Shown in pieces: positions 54,732-64,000 of a stretch of 64,000 bases of DNA; position 1 is the first letter of the stretch, and every line of letters starts with the position of its first letter. The notes beneath the pieces are model-generated. The model did no database searches and was not told the DNA's origin. It worked only from the letters and a program-made list of their open reading frames with translations. Origin of the DNA: Streptomyces flaveolus (GTDB taxonomy: Bacteria > Actinomycetota > Actinomycetes > Streptomycetales > Streptomycetaceae); contig NZ_BMRV01000004.1 of the NCBI RefSeq assembly GCF_014648815.1, positions 1-64,000 of the forward strand, written 5' to 3'. The translations under genes were made by a program, and so were the position numbers.

Positions 54732-55934
54732 TCAGTGTGCGGGTTTCAGCGGCAGCAGCGCACTGATGCGGAATCCTCCGCCGGGCCGCGGGCCCGCGTC
54801 CAGGGTGCCACCGACCATGCCGATCCGTTCCCGCATGCCGATCAGTCCGTGGCCCTGGCCGTCGAAGCCGCCCTCCTCGTACAGCTCGTGGGGGGCGCCC
54901 TTGCCGTCGTCCTCGACGAGCAGGCCGAGCCCGTCGTCGAAGTAGACGAGGCGTACGCTCGCGCCCGCGTTGGGCCCGCCGTGCTTGCGGGTGTTCGTGA
55001 GCGCCTCCTGCACGATCCGGTACGCGGTCAGCTCGACGCCGCTGGGCAGCGGGCGCGGAGTGCCCTCCACCTTGAAGTCGACGGGCAGCCCGGAGGTGCG
55101 GCACTGCTCGACCAGGTCCTCGATCTGCTGGACGTCCGGCTGCGGGACGTACTCCCCGGCCTCCTGGTGCTCGCCGGTGCGCAGCACGCCGAGCAGGCGG
55201 CGCATCTCGGCGAGGGCCTGCCGGCCGGTGGAGGAGATGGTCTCCAGGGCCTTCTTCGCCTGGTCGGGGGCCGCGTCCAGGACGTAGGCGGCGCCGTCGG
55301 CCTGCACCACCATGACCGAGACGTTGTGCGCGACGACGTCGTGCAGCTCCCGGGCGATCCGGGCCCGTTCGGCGGCGACCGCGACCTTGGCCTGCGCCTC
55401 GCGCTCCTTCTCCAGCCGGGCGTTGCGCTCCTCCAGCTGCGCGAAGTAGGCGCGGCGGGTGCGGATGGAGTCGCCGAGCACCCAGGCGAGGGCGAACGGC
55501 ACCGCCTGGAAGACCGTGATGGCGACGTTGCCCGCTATGCCGGTGTTCTCGCTGGGCCAGCGCAGCTGCGCGAAGGGCGCGGCGCACAGGCCCGTGGTGA
55601 GCGCGACCCGGGAGGCCCAGCGGGTGCCGGTCGCGGCGACCGTGTAGACGATCACCAGCAGGGCGAAGTCGGCGGACATCGTGGGGATGTCCAGCGCCAG
55701 CTGGCCCACCCCGAGGGCGACGGCCAGCAGCAGCATCTTCTCCGGCATGCGCCGGCGCAGCGCGATCACCGCGCACAGCAGCACCACGAACGGGACGACC
55801 AGCGCCGTGGCGTCCTTCCCGTGGGCCTCCTGCTGTGTGGTCACGGACATCGCGGAGATCCCGAGCAGAACAAGGGCCCAGAAACAGTCGACCCCGGTCG
55901 GGTGTCTGCGGAGGAAATCGTAGAGGCGCTGCAC
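54732..55934 (-). CDS. Sensor histidine kinase (HisKA_3/DesK type)
   Basis: 400 residues. Five or six N-terminal membrane helices (CFWALVLLGISAMSV, LVVPFVVLLCAVIAL, KMLLLAVALGVGQLAL...), a coiled linker (LEERNARLEKEREAQAKVAVAAERARI), phospho-acceptor His in ARELHDVVAHNVSVM, and HATPase_c with EALTNTRKHGG and GHGLIGMRERIGM. Compact, with no extracytoplasmic sensor loop of note, so it likely senses within the membrane. GTG start with TACGCT seven bases upstream (leaderless). Confidence 0.93.
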   Translation of the reverse strand: MQRLYDFLRRHPTGVDCFWALVLLGISAMSVTTQQEAHGKDATALVVPFVVLLCAVIALRRRMPEKMLLLAVALGVGQLALDIPTMSADFALLVIVYTVAATGTRWASRVALTTGLCAAPFAQLRWPSENTGIAGNVAITVFQAVPFALAWVLGDSIRTRRAYFAQLEERNARLEKEREAQAKVAVAAERARIARELHDVVAHNVSVMVVQADGAAYVLDAAPDQAKKALETISSTGRQALAEMRRLLGVLRTGEHQEAGEYVPQPDVQQIEDLVEQCRTSGLPVDFKVEGTPRPLPSGVELTAYRIVQEALTNTRKHGGPNAGASVRLVYFDDGLGLLVEDDGKGAPHELYEEGGFDGQGHGLIGMRERIGMVGGTLDAGPRPGGGFRISALLPLKPAH

Positions 55935-56052
55935 GTAACCCAGCGTAGGGAAGCGGAATAGGTGCAGGGGTCAACCGGAGGGCCGATCCGCGTCTCCCGC
56001 GCATACTCCGCAAGGTGGAGGCTCCGTTCGCCTGTGCGCCTAGCCTGGGCCC

Positions 56053-57534
56053 GTGACGACGAGGACAGCGGGGACGGCAGAGGCCGGCGGGACGGGCGAC
56101 GACTGGCGTGGCTGGCGGGAGGCCACGGCGGACGCCCTGTACGGGCCGACGGGGTTCTACCGCGGGCCCGAGGGGCCCGCCGGGCACTTCCGTACGTCGG
56201 TGCACGCGTCGCCGCTGTTCGCCGGGGCCGTGGCGCGGCTGCTGTGCCGGGTCGACGAGGCGCTGGGCCGGCCCGCGTCGCTCGCGTTCGTGGACATGGC
56301 CGCGGGGCGGGGAGAGCTGGTCACGGGCGTGCTGGCCGCGCTGCCCGCCGACGTGGCCGCCCGCACGCGCGCGTACGCCGTCGAGGTCGCCGGCCGCCCC
56401 GACGGGCTCGACCGGCGGATCGAGTGGCTGGCCGAGCCGCCGCGCGGGGTGACGGGGCTGCTGTTCGCCAACGAGTGGCTGGACAACGTGCCGGTGGACG
56501 TGGCGGAGGTGGACGCCGACGGAGTGGCACGGCGGGTGCTCGTCCGGGGCGACGGGACGGAGCGGCTCGGGGAGCCGGTGACCGGGGCGGACGCCGAGTG
56601 GCTGGCCCGCTGGTGGCCGCTGCCGGGCGAGGAGGGGCTGCGGGCGGAGATCGGGCTCCCCCGGGACGCGGCGTGGGCGTCCGCCGTCTCCACGCTCGAA
56701 CGGGGACTGGCCGTGGCCGCGGACTACGCCCACACGCGGGACACCCGCCCGCCCTTCGGAACGCTCACCGGCTTCCGGGAGGGCCGGGAGACGGCCCCGG
56801 TACCGGACGGCTCGTGCGACATCACGTCCCACGTGGCCCTGGACGCGTGCGCGACGGCGGGCGGCGCGGGGCTCGGGGGCGGCGCGGGTATGGAGGGCGG
56901 CGCGGGTACGGAGGGCGGCGCGGGCGACACCGGGTCCGGGGCGGGGAACACCGTGCCCCACCCGGGCGGCACGGCCTCCGGCCCGGGTGACGCCGGGCGC
57001 GGGGAGGCCCACGGGCGCGATGCGGACGGCACCACGCCCCACCCGGGCGCAACGGCCACCACCGGATCCCGCACAGCCCACGCGGAGCGCGCGTGCACCG
57101 CGGCCCACCCGGGCGACACGGCCGCCGGCCCGGACGCCGCCGGGCGCGGCGAGGCCCACGCGGGGCGCGATACGAACGGCACCACGCCGTCCTCGGGCGG
57201 CACGGCCTCCGGCCCGGGCGCCACCGGGCGCGTCGCAGGCGAACCGGGGCGCGATGCCGGCGGCGCGGGGTGCGCGCCGGCGTGCACGCCCCCCGGCGCG
57301 CGGTTGCTCCCCCAGCGCGACGCCCTGCGTGCCCTCGGTGTCGCCGGCACCCGTCCCTCGCTCGCGCTCGCCTCCACCGACCCGGCGGCGTACGTGCGCG
57401 CCCTCGCGAGCGCCTCCGAGGCCGCCGAGCTCACCGCGGCCGGCGGGCTCGGCGACTTCGTGTGGCTGCTCCAGCCGGTCGGGCCCGACGCCGCGCGGCT
57501 ACTTGTCGATGTCGCCGACGACGAAGAACAGTGA
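56053..57534 (+). CDS. MidA/NDUFAF7-family SAM methyltransferase with repeat insertion
   Basis: 493 residues. SAM-binding segment [40 protein letters not shown] and [12 protein letters not shown] place it in the MidA/DUF185 family, whose mitochondrial member NDUFAF7 methylates an arginine of the complex I NuoD homologue. Residues ~265-410 are an insertion of four imperfect ~21-28-residue Gly/Ala/Thr/His-rich units ([20 protein letters not shown] and variants) between [12 protein letters not shown] and [12 protein letters not shown], which would normally be close together. GTG start; TAGCCT six bases upstream (leaderless). Its 3' end overlaps the convergent nuoD by 36 bases. Confidence 0.85.
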   Translation: MTTRTAGTAEAGGTGDDWRGWREATADALYGPTGFYRGPEGPAGHFRTSVHASPLFAGAVARLLCRVDEALGRPASLAFVDMAAGRGELVTGVLAALPADVAARTRAYAVEVAGRPDGLDRRIEWLAEPPRGVTGLLFANEWLDNVPVDVAEVDADGVARRVLVRGDGTERLGEPVTGADAEWLARWWPLPGEEGLRAEIGLPRDAAWASAVSTLERGLAVAADYAHTRDTRPPFGTLTGFREGRETAPVPDGSCDITSHVALDACATAGGAGLGGGAGMEGGAGTEGGAGDTGSGAGNTVPHPGGTASGPGDAGRGEAHGRDADGTTPHPGATATTGSRTAHAERACTAAHPGDTAAGPDAAGRGEAHAGRDTNGTTPSSGGTASGPGATGRVAGEPGRDAGGAGCAPACTPPGARLLPQRDALRALGVAGTRPSLALASTDPAAYVRALASASEAAELTAAGGLGDFVWLLQPVGPDAARLLVDVADDEEQ

Positions 57535-58650
57535 CCCCAGGATCGCCACCATGTCCGCGACCAGCGTGCCGGGCAGCAGCTCCGTTAGCGCCTGGATGTT
57601 GTTGAACGAGGCCGAGCGCAGCTTCAGCCGGTACGGGGTCTTCTCACCCTTGCTGACCAGGTAGTAGCCGTTGATCCCGAGCGGGTTCTCGGTCCACGCG
57701 TACGTGTGCCCCTCGGGCGCCTTCAGCACCTTGGGGAGACGCTGGTTGATCGGCCCGGGTTCCAGCTCGGCCAGCCGGTCCAGGCAGGCGTCGGCGAGGT
57801 CGAGGGCGTTGTGCGTCTGCTCCAGCAGGCACTCGAAGCGGGCGAGGCAGTCGCCCTCGGTCCGGGTGACGACCTTCAGGGTGTCCTGCAGCTCACCGTA
57901 GGCGAGGTACGGCTCGTCGCGGCGCAGGTCGAAGTCGACGCCGGAGGCGCGCGCGATCGGCCCGCTGACGCCGTACGCGTGCACGGCCTCGGCGCTCAGG
58001 GCGCCCACCCCGCGCGTCCGCCCCCGGAAGATCTCGTTGCCGAGCACCAGGTCGTCGAAGACGTCCATGCGCGAGCGCACGGCGGCGACGGCGGCACGCG
58101 CGCGTGCGGCCCAGCCGGCCGGCAGGTCCTCCTTGAGGCCGCCGACGCGGTTGAACATGTAGTGCATGCGCCCGCCGGAGACCTCCTCCATGACGTTCTG
58201 GAGGACCTCCCGCTCCCGGAAGGCGTAGAAGACGGGGGTGATGCCGCCCAGCTCCAGGGGATACGACCCCAGGAACATCAGATGGTTCAGCACCCGGTTC
58301 AGCTCCGCGAGCAGCGTGCGGGTCCACACCGCGCGCGGGGGGACCTCCATGCCGAGCATGCGCTCCACGGCGAGGACGACGCCCAGTTCGTTGGAGAACG
58401 CGGACAGCCAGTCGTGCCGGTTGGCCAGCACGATGATCTGACGGTAGTCACGCGCCTCGAACAGCTTCTCCGCGCCGCGGTGCATATAGCCGATCACGGG
58501 CTCCGCGCTCGTGATGCGCTCGCCGTCCAGGACGAGCCGCAGCCGCAGCACACCGTGCGTCGACGGGTGCTGGGGGCCGATGTTGAGCACCATGTCGGTG
58601 CTCTCCGCGGCGCCGCCGATACCGACCATGGTCTCCGTCTTGGGAGTCAT
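57499..58650 (-). CDS. nuoD2: NADH-quinone oxidoreductase subunit D (orphan second copy)
   Basis: 383 residues. 49-kDa/NuoD-type subunit: [20 protein letters not shown] (conserved HPSTHG), [41 protein letters not shown], and C-terminal [21 protein letters not shown]...VVGDIDK are all present, so the quinone-site framework is intact. No other nuo gene is adjacent, so this is a stand-alone paralogue of the main nuoA-N operon subunit; Streptomyces are known to carry such copies. GGGGAGA nine bases before ATG. It converges on the MidA-like methyltransferase gene. Confidence 0.95.
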   Translation of the reverse strand: MTPKTETMVGIGGAAESTDMVLNIGPQHPSTHGVLRLRLVLDGERITSAEPVIGYMHRGAEKLFEARDYRQIIVLANRHDWLSAFSNELGVVLAVERMLGMEVPPRAVWTRTLLAELNRVLNHLMFLGSYPLELGGITPVFYAFREREVLQNVMEEVSGGRMHYMFNRVGGLKEDLPAGWAARARAAVAAVRSRMDVFDDLVLGNEIFRGRTRGVGALSAEAVHAYGVSGPIARASGVDFDLRRDEPYLAYGELQDTLKVVTRTEGDCLARFECLLEQTHNALDLADACLDRLAELEPGPINQRLPKVLKAPEGHTYAWTENPLGINGYYLVSKGEKTPYRLKLRSASFNNIQALTELLPGTLVADMVAILGSLFFVVGDIDK

Positions 58651-58681
58651 GCGCACAGTCTCCCCTACGTACGCTGGGTCC

Positions 58682-59224
58682 ATGGAGACGGGGAGCCCTG
58701 ACCACACGGGCACGGCGGGCACGGCAGGGGCGGCGGGGGCCGGGGTCGGCGCGGCGGCGGGCGAACCGGTGTGGACCGGGCTGCCGCCGGGGCTGCTGCG
58801 GATGCGGCGGCTGCTGCTGGTGGTGTGGCTGGGCCTGCTCGCTCTCGCCGCAGGTCTCCTTCCCGGACTGTTCGCGGGCCCCGCCTGGGCACTCTTCGCG
58901 CTGCCGCCCCTGGCCGTGCTGGTCTGGAGCTGGGTGATGGTGGAGCGCAACTGGCGCTCCTGGCGGTACGCCGAGCGCGCCGACGACCTGCTGATCAGCC
59001 GGGGCGTGCTGTGGCGGGAGGAGACCGTCGTGCCGTACGGCCGCATGCAGCTGGTCGAGGTGACCTCCGGGCCCGTCGAGCGGTACTTCGGGCTGGCCAG
59101 CGTGCAGCTGCACACGGCCGCCGCCGCGACCGACGCGACCATCCCGGGCCTGGACCCGGCCGAGGCGGAACGCCTGCGCGACCGGCTCACCGAGCTGGGC
59201 GAGGCCCGATCGGCGGGGCTGTGA
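58682..59224 (+). CDS. PH-domain membrane protein (YdbS-like)
   Basis: 180 residues. Gly/Ala-rich N-terminus, two hydrophobic helices ([21 protein letters not shown] and [18 protein letters not shown]), then a bacterial PH (bPH2) domain ([36 protein letters not shown]). Same family as B. subtilis YdbS, which works with YdbT. TACGCT six bases before ATG (leaderless). Its stop overlaps the next gene's GTG (GTGA), so the pair is coupled. Confidence 0.9.
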   Translation: METGSPDHTGTAGTAGAAGAGVGAAAGEPVWTGLPPGLLRMRRLLLVVWLGLLALAAGLLPGLFAGPAWALFALPPLAVLVWSWVMVERNWRSWRYAERADDLLISRGVLWREETVVPYGRMQLVEVTSGPVERYFGLASVQLHTAAAATDATIPGLDPAEAERLRDRLTELGEARSAGL

Positions 59225-60537
59225 GCGGCACGGACGCCGAGGGCGCGGTGACCGAGCGCCGGCTGCATCCCGTCACCCCGCTGCGGCGGGCCTGGGCCCC
59301 GGTCGCCGTGATCGTCGGGTGGGCCGTGCACGACCCCGACCAGGCGCAGCGCCAGCTGACGAGGCTGACCACGACCACGCTGCTGATCGGTCTCGCCGTA
59401 CTGATCCCCGCCGCCGCCCTGTACGGCTTTCTGACCTGGTGGTTCACCCACTTCGCGGTGACGGACGCCGAGCTGCGCATCCGTACCGGCCTGCTGTTCC
59501 GGCGCACGGCGCACATCCGACTCGAACGCATCCAGGCCATCGACGTCACCCAGCCGCTGCTGGCCCGGGTCGCCGGGGTCGCCAAGCTGAAACTCGACGT
59601 CATCGGCACCGCCAAGAAGGACGAGCTGGCCTTCCTGGGCGCCGCCGAGGCGCGTGCGCTGCGGGCCGAGCTGCTCGCGCGCGCGGCGGGCTTCGCGCCC
59701 GAGACGGCGCACGAGGTCGGCGAGGCGCCGTCCCGGCACCTGCTGCGCGTGCCGCCCGGTGTCCTCGCCGTCTCGCTGCTGCTGACCGGCGCGACCTGGG
59801 GCACGCTGGCCGCCGCCGTGGTCGTACCGACGCTGCTGTGGTCGGCCACCCACAGCCTGTGGACAGTTCTGGCGACCGCCCTGCCGCTGCTGGGGGCGGC
59901 CGGCGCGAGCAGCGTGGGACGGTTCGTCGGGGAGTACGACTGGACGGTGGCCGAGTCGCCGGACGGGCTGCGCATCGACCACGGGCTGCTGGACCGGGCC
60001 CACGAGACGGTGCCGCCGGGCCGGGTGCAGACGGTGCGGATCGTGGAGCCGCTGCTGTGGCGCCGGCGGGGCTGGGTCCGGGTCGAGCTGGACGTGGCCG
60101 GGTCGTCGAACTCCGTGCTGCTGCCGGTCGCCCCGCGCGAGATCGCCGAGTCGGTGGTGGCGCGGGTGCTGCCCGGGGTGACCGTGCCGGTGCCGACGGC
60201 GCTGTCGCGTCCGCCGCGGCGGTCCCGGTGGTGCCTGCCGCTGTGGTGGCGCGGCCAGGGGCTGGCCGTCACCGACGCGGTGTTCGCCGCCCGCCGCGGA
60301 CTGCTGCGGCGGAGCCTGGCGCTGGTGCCGCACGCCAAGGTCCAGAGCGTCCGCCTGACCCAGGGCCCGTGGCAGCGGGCCCGGCGGGTCGCCGACGTAC
60401 GGGTGGACACGGGGGCGAACAAGACCGTGACCGCGCGGCTGCGGGACGCGGACGAAGCGGCGGAGCTGCTGCGCGGCCAGGCGGAACGCTCCCGCACGGG
60501 GCGCCGGGACGCGCTGCCGGACCGATGGATGGCGTGA
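59221..60537 (+). CDS. PH-domain membrane protein (YdbT-like)
   Basis: 438 residues. Three bPH2 domains ([94 protein letters not shown]) interleaved with paired membrane helices ([20 protein letters not shown] and the ~775-bp downstream [21 protein letters not shown] region). YdbS/YdbT pairs in Bacillus affect resistance to membrane-active peptides and are envelope-stress regulated. GTG start overlaps the upstream stop. Confidence 0.9.
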   Translation: MSGTDAEGAVTERRLHPVTPLRRAWAPVAVIVGWAVHDPDQAQRQLTRLTTTTLLIGLAVLIPAAALYGFLTWWFTHFAVTDAELRIRTGLLFRRTAHIRLERIQAIDVTQPLLARVAGVAKLKLDVIGTAKKDELAFLGAAEARALRAELLARAAGFAPETAHEVGEAPSRHLLRVPPGVLAVSLLLTGATWGTLAAAVVVPTLLWSATHSLWTVLATALPLLGAAGASSVGRFVGEYDWTVAESPDGLRIDHGLLDRAHETVPPGRVQTVRIVEPLLWRRRGWVRVELDVAGSSNSVLLPVAPREIAESVVARVLPGVTVPVPTALSRPPRRSRWCLPLWWRGQGLAVTDAVFAARRGLLRRSLALVPHAKVQSVRLTQGPWQRARRVADVRVDTGANKTVTARLRDADEAAELLRGQAERSRTGRRDALPDRWMA

Positions 60538-60601
60538 CCGCGAACCGGTGACGCGGCACGACGACGGGCGCCGGTGACGGGGCCCGCCGGATCCGCGCCG
60601 G

Positions 60602-61837
60602 TCAGGACACCGCGCTGCGCAGCCCCTGTACGTCGATCTGCTCGGTCTCGTCGTGGGCGGTCAGGTCGATCACCTGGCCCACCCCCCGGGACTCCTCGCC
60701 GGCCGGCTTGAAGGCGGCCTCCGTCTCGGCCTTGTGCAGGGCGAGCGCCTCCTGGCCGACGACGTCGGCGAGATCCTCGTTCTGGACGGCCTCCAGGGCG
60801 GCGGGCGACGCCGTCGCGTCCTTGGCGTTCTTCGTGCCGAAGAAGTCGAAGCCGCCCTCGACCACCGGGCGCCGCGCGGGAGCGGCCGGCACGACGGCCA
60901 CCGCGGTCGGCACCGTGTAGTGCCCGGCGGGCTGCCGGGCGGACTGCTGCTCGGGCTGCTGCGCCGACTGATCGGGCCGGTCGTCGGTCCGGCCCGGCGC
61001 GGTGGTGGGCGCGGCCTCGTGCCCGTCGGCCGCCTCGGGCTGGCCCTGGGCCTCGTCCTCCTGCGGGGGCTCGGCCGCCGCGGCGCTCTCGCCGCCGCCG
61101 TTGCCACCGCCGTCACCGTCGTCACCGCCGTCGTCACCGCTGCCGTCGTCACCGTCGACGGGCTCACGGTCCTCACCGGCGGGCGTCTCGTCGTCGAACC
61201 GTGCCAATGCGGCGCTCGCCCGCAGGAACAGCCGGGAGCCGGCCGGAGAGAAGACGGCGGGCGGCTCGGGCGCCTCCTCGGCGGCCTCCGTGGACCCGGC
61301 GGCCTCGGAGGCGCCGGCCTCCGGCACACGCGTCTCCTCCGCCGGAGCCGGCCGGGCCGCGGGCAGCGCGGGTGTCGTCGGCGCGGCCTCGATCTCCAGC
61401 AGGCGGCGGCCCTCCAGCGCGCTGGCGCGCTCGGTCTCCGCGGTGGCGTACCGGCGCAGCAGGGAGGCGTGCTCGTTGCGCAGCCCCGCCAACTCCGTGC
61501 GCTTGGTGCGCAGCCGTTGCTCCAGCTTCATGCGCAGCTCGCGCGACTCCTCCAGGTCGGACTCCAGTTCGGCGACCCGTTCCTCGTAACGCCACTCGTC
61601 GCTCGCCCGCGCGCGCGTGAGGTCGGCGACGCGCTTGCCCGCCTGCGCGTCCCAGTGACGCATGACGACCGCGCCGACGACCGCCGTCACCGCGGCGGCC
61701 GCCGCCAGCGCGCGGAGGATCACCGCCTCACTGAACACCCAGGGGCCGGCCGCGCAGACGACCGATACGCCTGCAATCGCCGACGGAGGAAGCAGCCTGT
61801 GCAGAGGCGGGGAATGACGGTGACGTCCACGTGGCAT
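60602..61837 (-). CDS. Membrane protein with coiled coil and acidic disordered tail
   Basis: 411 residues, family not named. Two adjacent N-terminal hydrophobic segments ([34 protein letters not shown]), then a coiled coil at ~70-145 ([31 protein letters not shown]), then ~230 residues rich in Pro/Glu/Asp/Gly (for example [17 protein letters not shown]) and a short conserved-looking C-terminus ([31 protein letters not shown]). Probably a structural or scaffold protein at the membrane; function unknown. Confidence 0.8.
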   Translation of the reverse strand: MPRGRHRHSPPLHRLLPPSAIAGVSVVCAAGPWVFSEAVILRALAAAAAVTAVVGAVVMRHWDAQAGKRVADLTRARASDEWRYEERVAELESDLEESRELRMKLEQRLRTKRTELAGLRNEHASLLRRYATAETERASALEGRRLLEIEAAPTTPALPAARPAPAEETRVPEAGASEAAGSTEAAEEAPEPPAVFSPAGSRLFLRASAALARFDDETPAGEDREPVDGDDGSGDDGGDDGDGGGNGGGESAAAAEPPQEDEAQGQPEAADGHEAAPTTAPGRTDDRPDQSAQQPEQQSARQPAGHYTVPTAVAVVPAAPARRPVVEGGFDFFGTKNAKDATASPAALEAVQNEDLADVVGQEALALHKAETEAAFKPAGEESRGVGQVIDLTAHDETEQIDVQGLRSAVS

Positions 61838-62018
61838 GGCCAGAAACTTACCGCGCGTAGGCGAATCTTGGCGCCCCGCCCCGCAAAAACACGGCCGTCT
61901 CCGACGCGTTCACACGGCATCAGGATTCCACTTGCCCAGGGACAGCCGAAATGAACTCAAGATCATTCAATCAAGATCATTCCCGGGATAGCCCCGGCCG
62001 CTGATCAGCGACCACCCG

Positions 62019-63140
62019 TCAGCGGCCGCTCAGCCGCCCGCTGAGCCACTGCAGCGTCGCCGGGATCTCGCGCCGCCAGGTATTGAAGTTGTGCCCGCCT
62101 CTTTCGAGGATGATCGACGAGATCCGGGTCGGCTTCTTGTCCTTCACCAGCTCTATGAACTTCAGCGTGTCCTTGTAGTTCGTCTCGCCGGACTTGCTGC
62201 TGGTGACGAGCAGCGAAGTGGCGGGCGCGGGCTTGTGCTTGACGTACCACCAGAGGTCGGCGCGATTGCGCAGTTCCTTGTCGCCCTGGAAGAGGTCGCC
62301 CGTGGTCGGGTCGCTGGGGGCGTCGTAGTACGCGGACAGACCGGCGCCCGCGGCGTAGACGCCGGGGTGGTGCAGGGCGAGCTTCAGCGCGCAGTAACCC
62401 CCGGTGGAATTGCCGACGATGCCCCAGCTGCCCGGTTTCCGGCCCACCCGGTAGTGGGCGAGAACGGCCTCGGGGAGGTCCTTGGCGAAGAACGACTCCG
62501 TCTGCGGGCCGCCCGGGACGTCCACGCACTCCGTGTCGCGCGGCGGCGCCACCGTGGGCCGCAGCATCACCAGCACCATCGGCTGCATGCGGCCGTCCTT
62601 GGCCAGCTCCAGCGCCGTGCGCGGATAGTGGAGCTTGCTCACCAGCGCCTCGGTCGTCCCCGGATAGCCGGTCAGGACGACGGCCGCGGGGAACGTGCGT
62701 GTGCGGTACCGCGGCTGGAAGTACTCGGGAGGCAGGTACACCTCGGCGGGCGTCGCGATGTGCGTCGTACGGCCGACGATCCTGACGTGCTGGATCTGGC
62801 CGCCGACCGCCGGCCGGGCCCCGCCGGCCTGCTTCACCCGCCCCGCGCCGACCACCTGGAGCGGACCGCCGCCGCCCGCCGAGTGGTCGACCACCACGCC
62901 CTGGCCGGTCTCCCGCCCGAACAGGTCGGCCCAGCTCGCGTAGAACCCGAAGGACTGGTTGGCGGCGAGACCGACCGCGGCGAAGACCGCCAGCTGGGTG
63001 GCGAACAGCAGGCCCGTCCGTCCTATGACGGCACGCCAGTTCCGCCCGGCCAGGCGTGGCCACAGCCACACCGTGCCGACGAACAGCAGCACGCCGGACA
63101 CAACCGCCAGCGCCAGCACCTTGTTGCTTGTCAGACCCAT
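62019..63140 (-). CDS. Membrane-anchored alpha/beta-hydrolase (esterase family)
   Basis: 373 residues. Two or three N-terminal membrane helices (VLALAVVSGVLLFVGTVWLW, TGLLFATQLAVFAAVGLAA) then a secreted-type esterase domain like antigen 85/esterase D: YLPPEYFQP, FPAAVVLTGYPG, nucleophile elbow WGIVGNSTGGYCALK (GNSTGG), an Asp in DPTTGDLF or nearby, and catalytic His in ILERGGHNFNTW. Divergent from lysX with 206 bases between, suggesting a shared envelope-lipid role. GGAAG seven bases before ATG sets the start. Confidence 0.88.
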   Translation of the reverse strand: MGLTSNKVLALAVVSGVLLFVGTVWLWPRLAGRNWRAVIGRTGLLFATQLAVFAAVGLAANQSFGFYASWADLFGRETGQGVVVDHSAGGGGPLQVVGAGRVKQAGGARPAVGGQIQHVRIVGRTTHIATPAEVYLPPEYFQPRYRTRTFPAAVVLTGYPGTTEALVSKLHYPRTALELAKDGRMQPMVLVMLRPTVAPPRDTECVDVPGGPQTESFFAKDLPEAVLAHYRVGRKPGSWGIVGNSTGGYCALKLALHHPGVYAAGAGLSAYYDAPSDPTTGDLFQGDKELRNRADLWWYVKHKPAPATSLLVTSSKSGETNYKDTLKFIELVKDKKPTRISSIILERGGHNFNTWRREIPATLQWLSGRLSGR

Positions 63141-63249
63141 GCCTTGCTTCCTGCCTACGCTTCCACGGGGTGTCCGGCCCCCCGTCGGGTTCGCGAGGGG
63201 TTGTCCCGTAACTTTCCTCGGCCTTTGTCGTGGCTTTGAGAAGGGGAGT

Positions 63250-63274
63250 GAACCTCTCTCCCCAAGACACCGTC
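63250..63274 (+). promoter_or_regulatory. Candidate ECF (SigE-type) promoter of lysX
   Basis: GAAC (63250-63253) and CGTC (63271-63274) are separated by 17 bp, the classic ECF sigma pattern, 73 bases upstream of the lysX ATG. The sigE gene is in the same window, and envelope-charge genes such as mprF/lysX are sensible SigE targets. Consensus match only. Confidence 0.5.
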
Positions 63275-63346
63275 CTAGAGGGCGCAATGTCGCCGGATGC
63301 CCGAAACGGGTCCGGATCCACGGTCTCTCGCAGAACTACGGGTGCG

Positions 63347-64000
63347 ATGTCTGTCAGGACAGATGAGGAAATGTCGGGTGCGGTTCCGGGGGTGGCCGCC
63401 CCCAAGGCCGTCGGCCCCACGCGCGCAGGCCGGGTGCTGCGCGGTCCGCGCCCGGAGTCCGTGCCCGTCCTCGTCGGCAGAGCCTGCACGCTGGTCGGCC
63501 TGCTGAACGTCGCCGCGGGCGTCTTCCCCCGCTTCCGGCACAGCCGTATGCACGCCCTCGCCGAGGTACTGCCCGGAGCGTTCGGTCCGTTCGCCGCGGC
63601 GCTCTCGCTCAGCGCGGGCGTCCTGCTCCTGCTCCTCGCGCACGGGCTCAAGCGCCGCAAGCGCCGGGCCTGGCGGGCCGCCGTCGCCCTGCTGCCGCTG
63701 GGCGCCGCCGCGCAGTTCACCTACCGTCATTCCCTCGCCGGGGTGCTCGTCTCCCTCGTGCTGCTCGCTCCGCTGTTGCGCCACCGCGACCAGTTCGCGG
63801 CGCTGCCCGACCCGCGCAGCCGCTGGAAGGCGCTCGCCAACTTCGTCCTGATGGGCGCCGGTTCACTCGCCCTGGGGCTGGTCATCGTCAGTGTCCACCC
63901 GGACCGCATGATCGGCGACCCGAGCCTGGCCGACCGCATCGCCCACGTGCTGTACGGGCTGTTCGGCTTCGAGGGACCGGTCGACTACCGGGGCAACACC
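63347..64000 (+). CDS. lysX: LysX/MprF-type lysyl-phosphatidylglycerol synthase, N-terminal part (runs off window)
   Basis: The first 218 residues are visible; the gene continues past 64000. After a basic N-terminus come at least four or five membrane helices (GLLNVAAGVFPRF, AAALSLSAGVLLLLLAHGL, AAVALLPLGAAAQF, VLVSLVLLAPLL, FVLMGAGSLALGLVIV) with the typical GLKRRKRRAWRAAV. The layout matches actinobacterial LysX: an MprF-like flippase/transferase region fused to a lysyl-tRNA synthetase-like domain, which adds lysine to phosphatidylglycerol and raises resistance to cationic peptides. ATG 63347 fits; the identity of the unseen C-terminus is assumed. Confidence 0.82.
   Translation, partial: MSVRTDEEMSGAVPGVAAPKAVGPTRAGRVLRGPRPESVPVLVGRACTLVGLLNVAAGVFPRFRHSRMHALAEVLPGAFGPFAAALSLSAGVLLLLLAHGLKRRKRRAWRAAVALLPLGAAAQFTYRHSLAGVLVSLVLLAPLLRHRDQFAALPDPRSRWKALANFVLMGAGSLALGLVIVSVHPDRMIGDPSLADRIAHVLYGLFGFEGPVDYRGNT

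Noticed and set aside
56845..57285. Frameshift or pseudogene in the MidA-like gene
   Set aside because: The reading frame is continuous and conserved segments resume after the repeats.

Overview
The window is high-GC actinobacterial chromosome and reads as Streptomyces. GC-rich codon third positions throughout, GTG/TTG starts, many leaderless promoters, and a complete sigE-cseA-cseB-cseC cell-envelope stress operon all point there. So do radA-disA, lsr2, clpC and an N-terminal lysX/mprF. From memory, gene order closely follows the S. coelicolor chromosome around sigE-cseABC; I could not verify this by alignment. It looks like core chromosome: I see no transposase, integrase, prophage, CRISPR array or tRNA.

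Layout. 0-0.3 kb: upstream promoter region of a ribosomal RNA operon that runs leftward out of the window. 0.5-1.7 kb: trpS (auxiliary type) behind a Trp-codon leader peptide and attenuator. 1.6-7.9 kb: GlxA-type regulator with divergent cysteine hydrolase, proC, a DrrAB-like ABC exporter, a methyltransferase, a membrane protein and an SH3 protein. 8.1-17.5 kb: Ser/Thr kinase with PQQ repeats, ilvD, TetR, a TIM-barrel isomerase, Ppx/GppA, a Cys-rich protein, and a fused ECF-like/anti-sigma-like/membrane protein. 18-20.7 kb: radA-disA. 20.7-25.8 kb: a secreted or anchored protein, PAP2 phosphatase, a LuxR-type two-component system and mutY. 26-29.5 kb: sigE-cseABC.

29.5-33.7 kb: VOC/AraC pair, MFS exporter with divergent TetR, secreted M23 peptidase. 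34.2-38 kb: acid phosphatase and a 1013-residue NACHT-LRR (NLR-like) ATPase, a candidate immune gene. 38-44.3 kb: clpC, lsr2, N-acetylglutamate synthase, BlaI-type regulator and small proteins. 44.9-50.3 kb: a tightly overlapping cofactor operon (DUF2520 reductase-like, panC, nadB, nadC, coaX) for pantothenate/CoA and NAD. 50.5-55.9 kb: PLP lyase, ArsR regulator with divergent small protein, a TmrB-like ATPase, and a second LuxR-type two-component system. 56-60.5 kb: a MidA/NDUFAF7-like methyltransferase converging on an orphan nuoD, then two PH-domain membrane proteins. 60.6-64 kb: coiled-coil membrane protein, membrane-anchored esterase, and the start of lysX behind an ECF-type promoter.

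Themes. Envelope homeostasis recurs (sigE/cse, PAP2, M23, PH-domain pair, lysX, TmrB-like). The most interesting signals are: the NACHT-LRR gene; a 26-bp palindromic site shared by the PAP2 gene and a two-component operon whose kinase has an extracytoplasmic C-terminal domain; the sigma/anti-sigma-like fusion; two copies of a dispersed intergenic repeat 27 kb apart; and the NDUFAF7-like methyltransferase beside an orphan NuoD, the family known to be its substrate.
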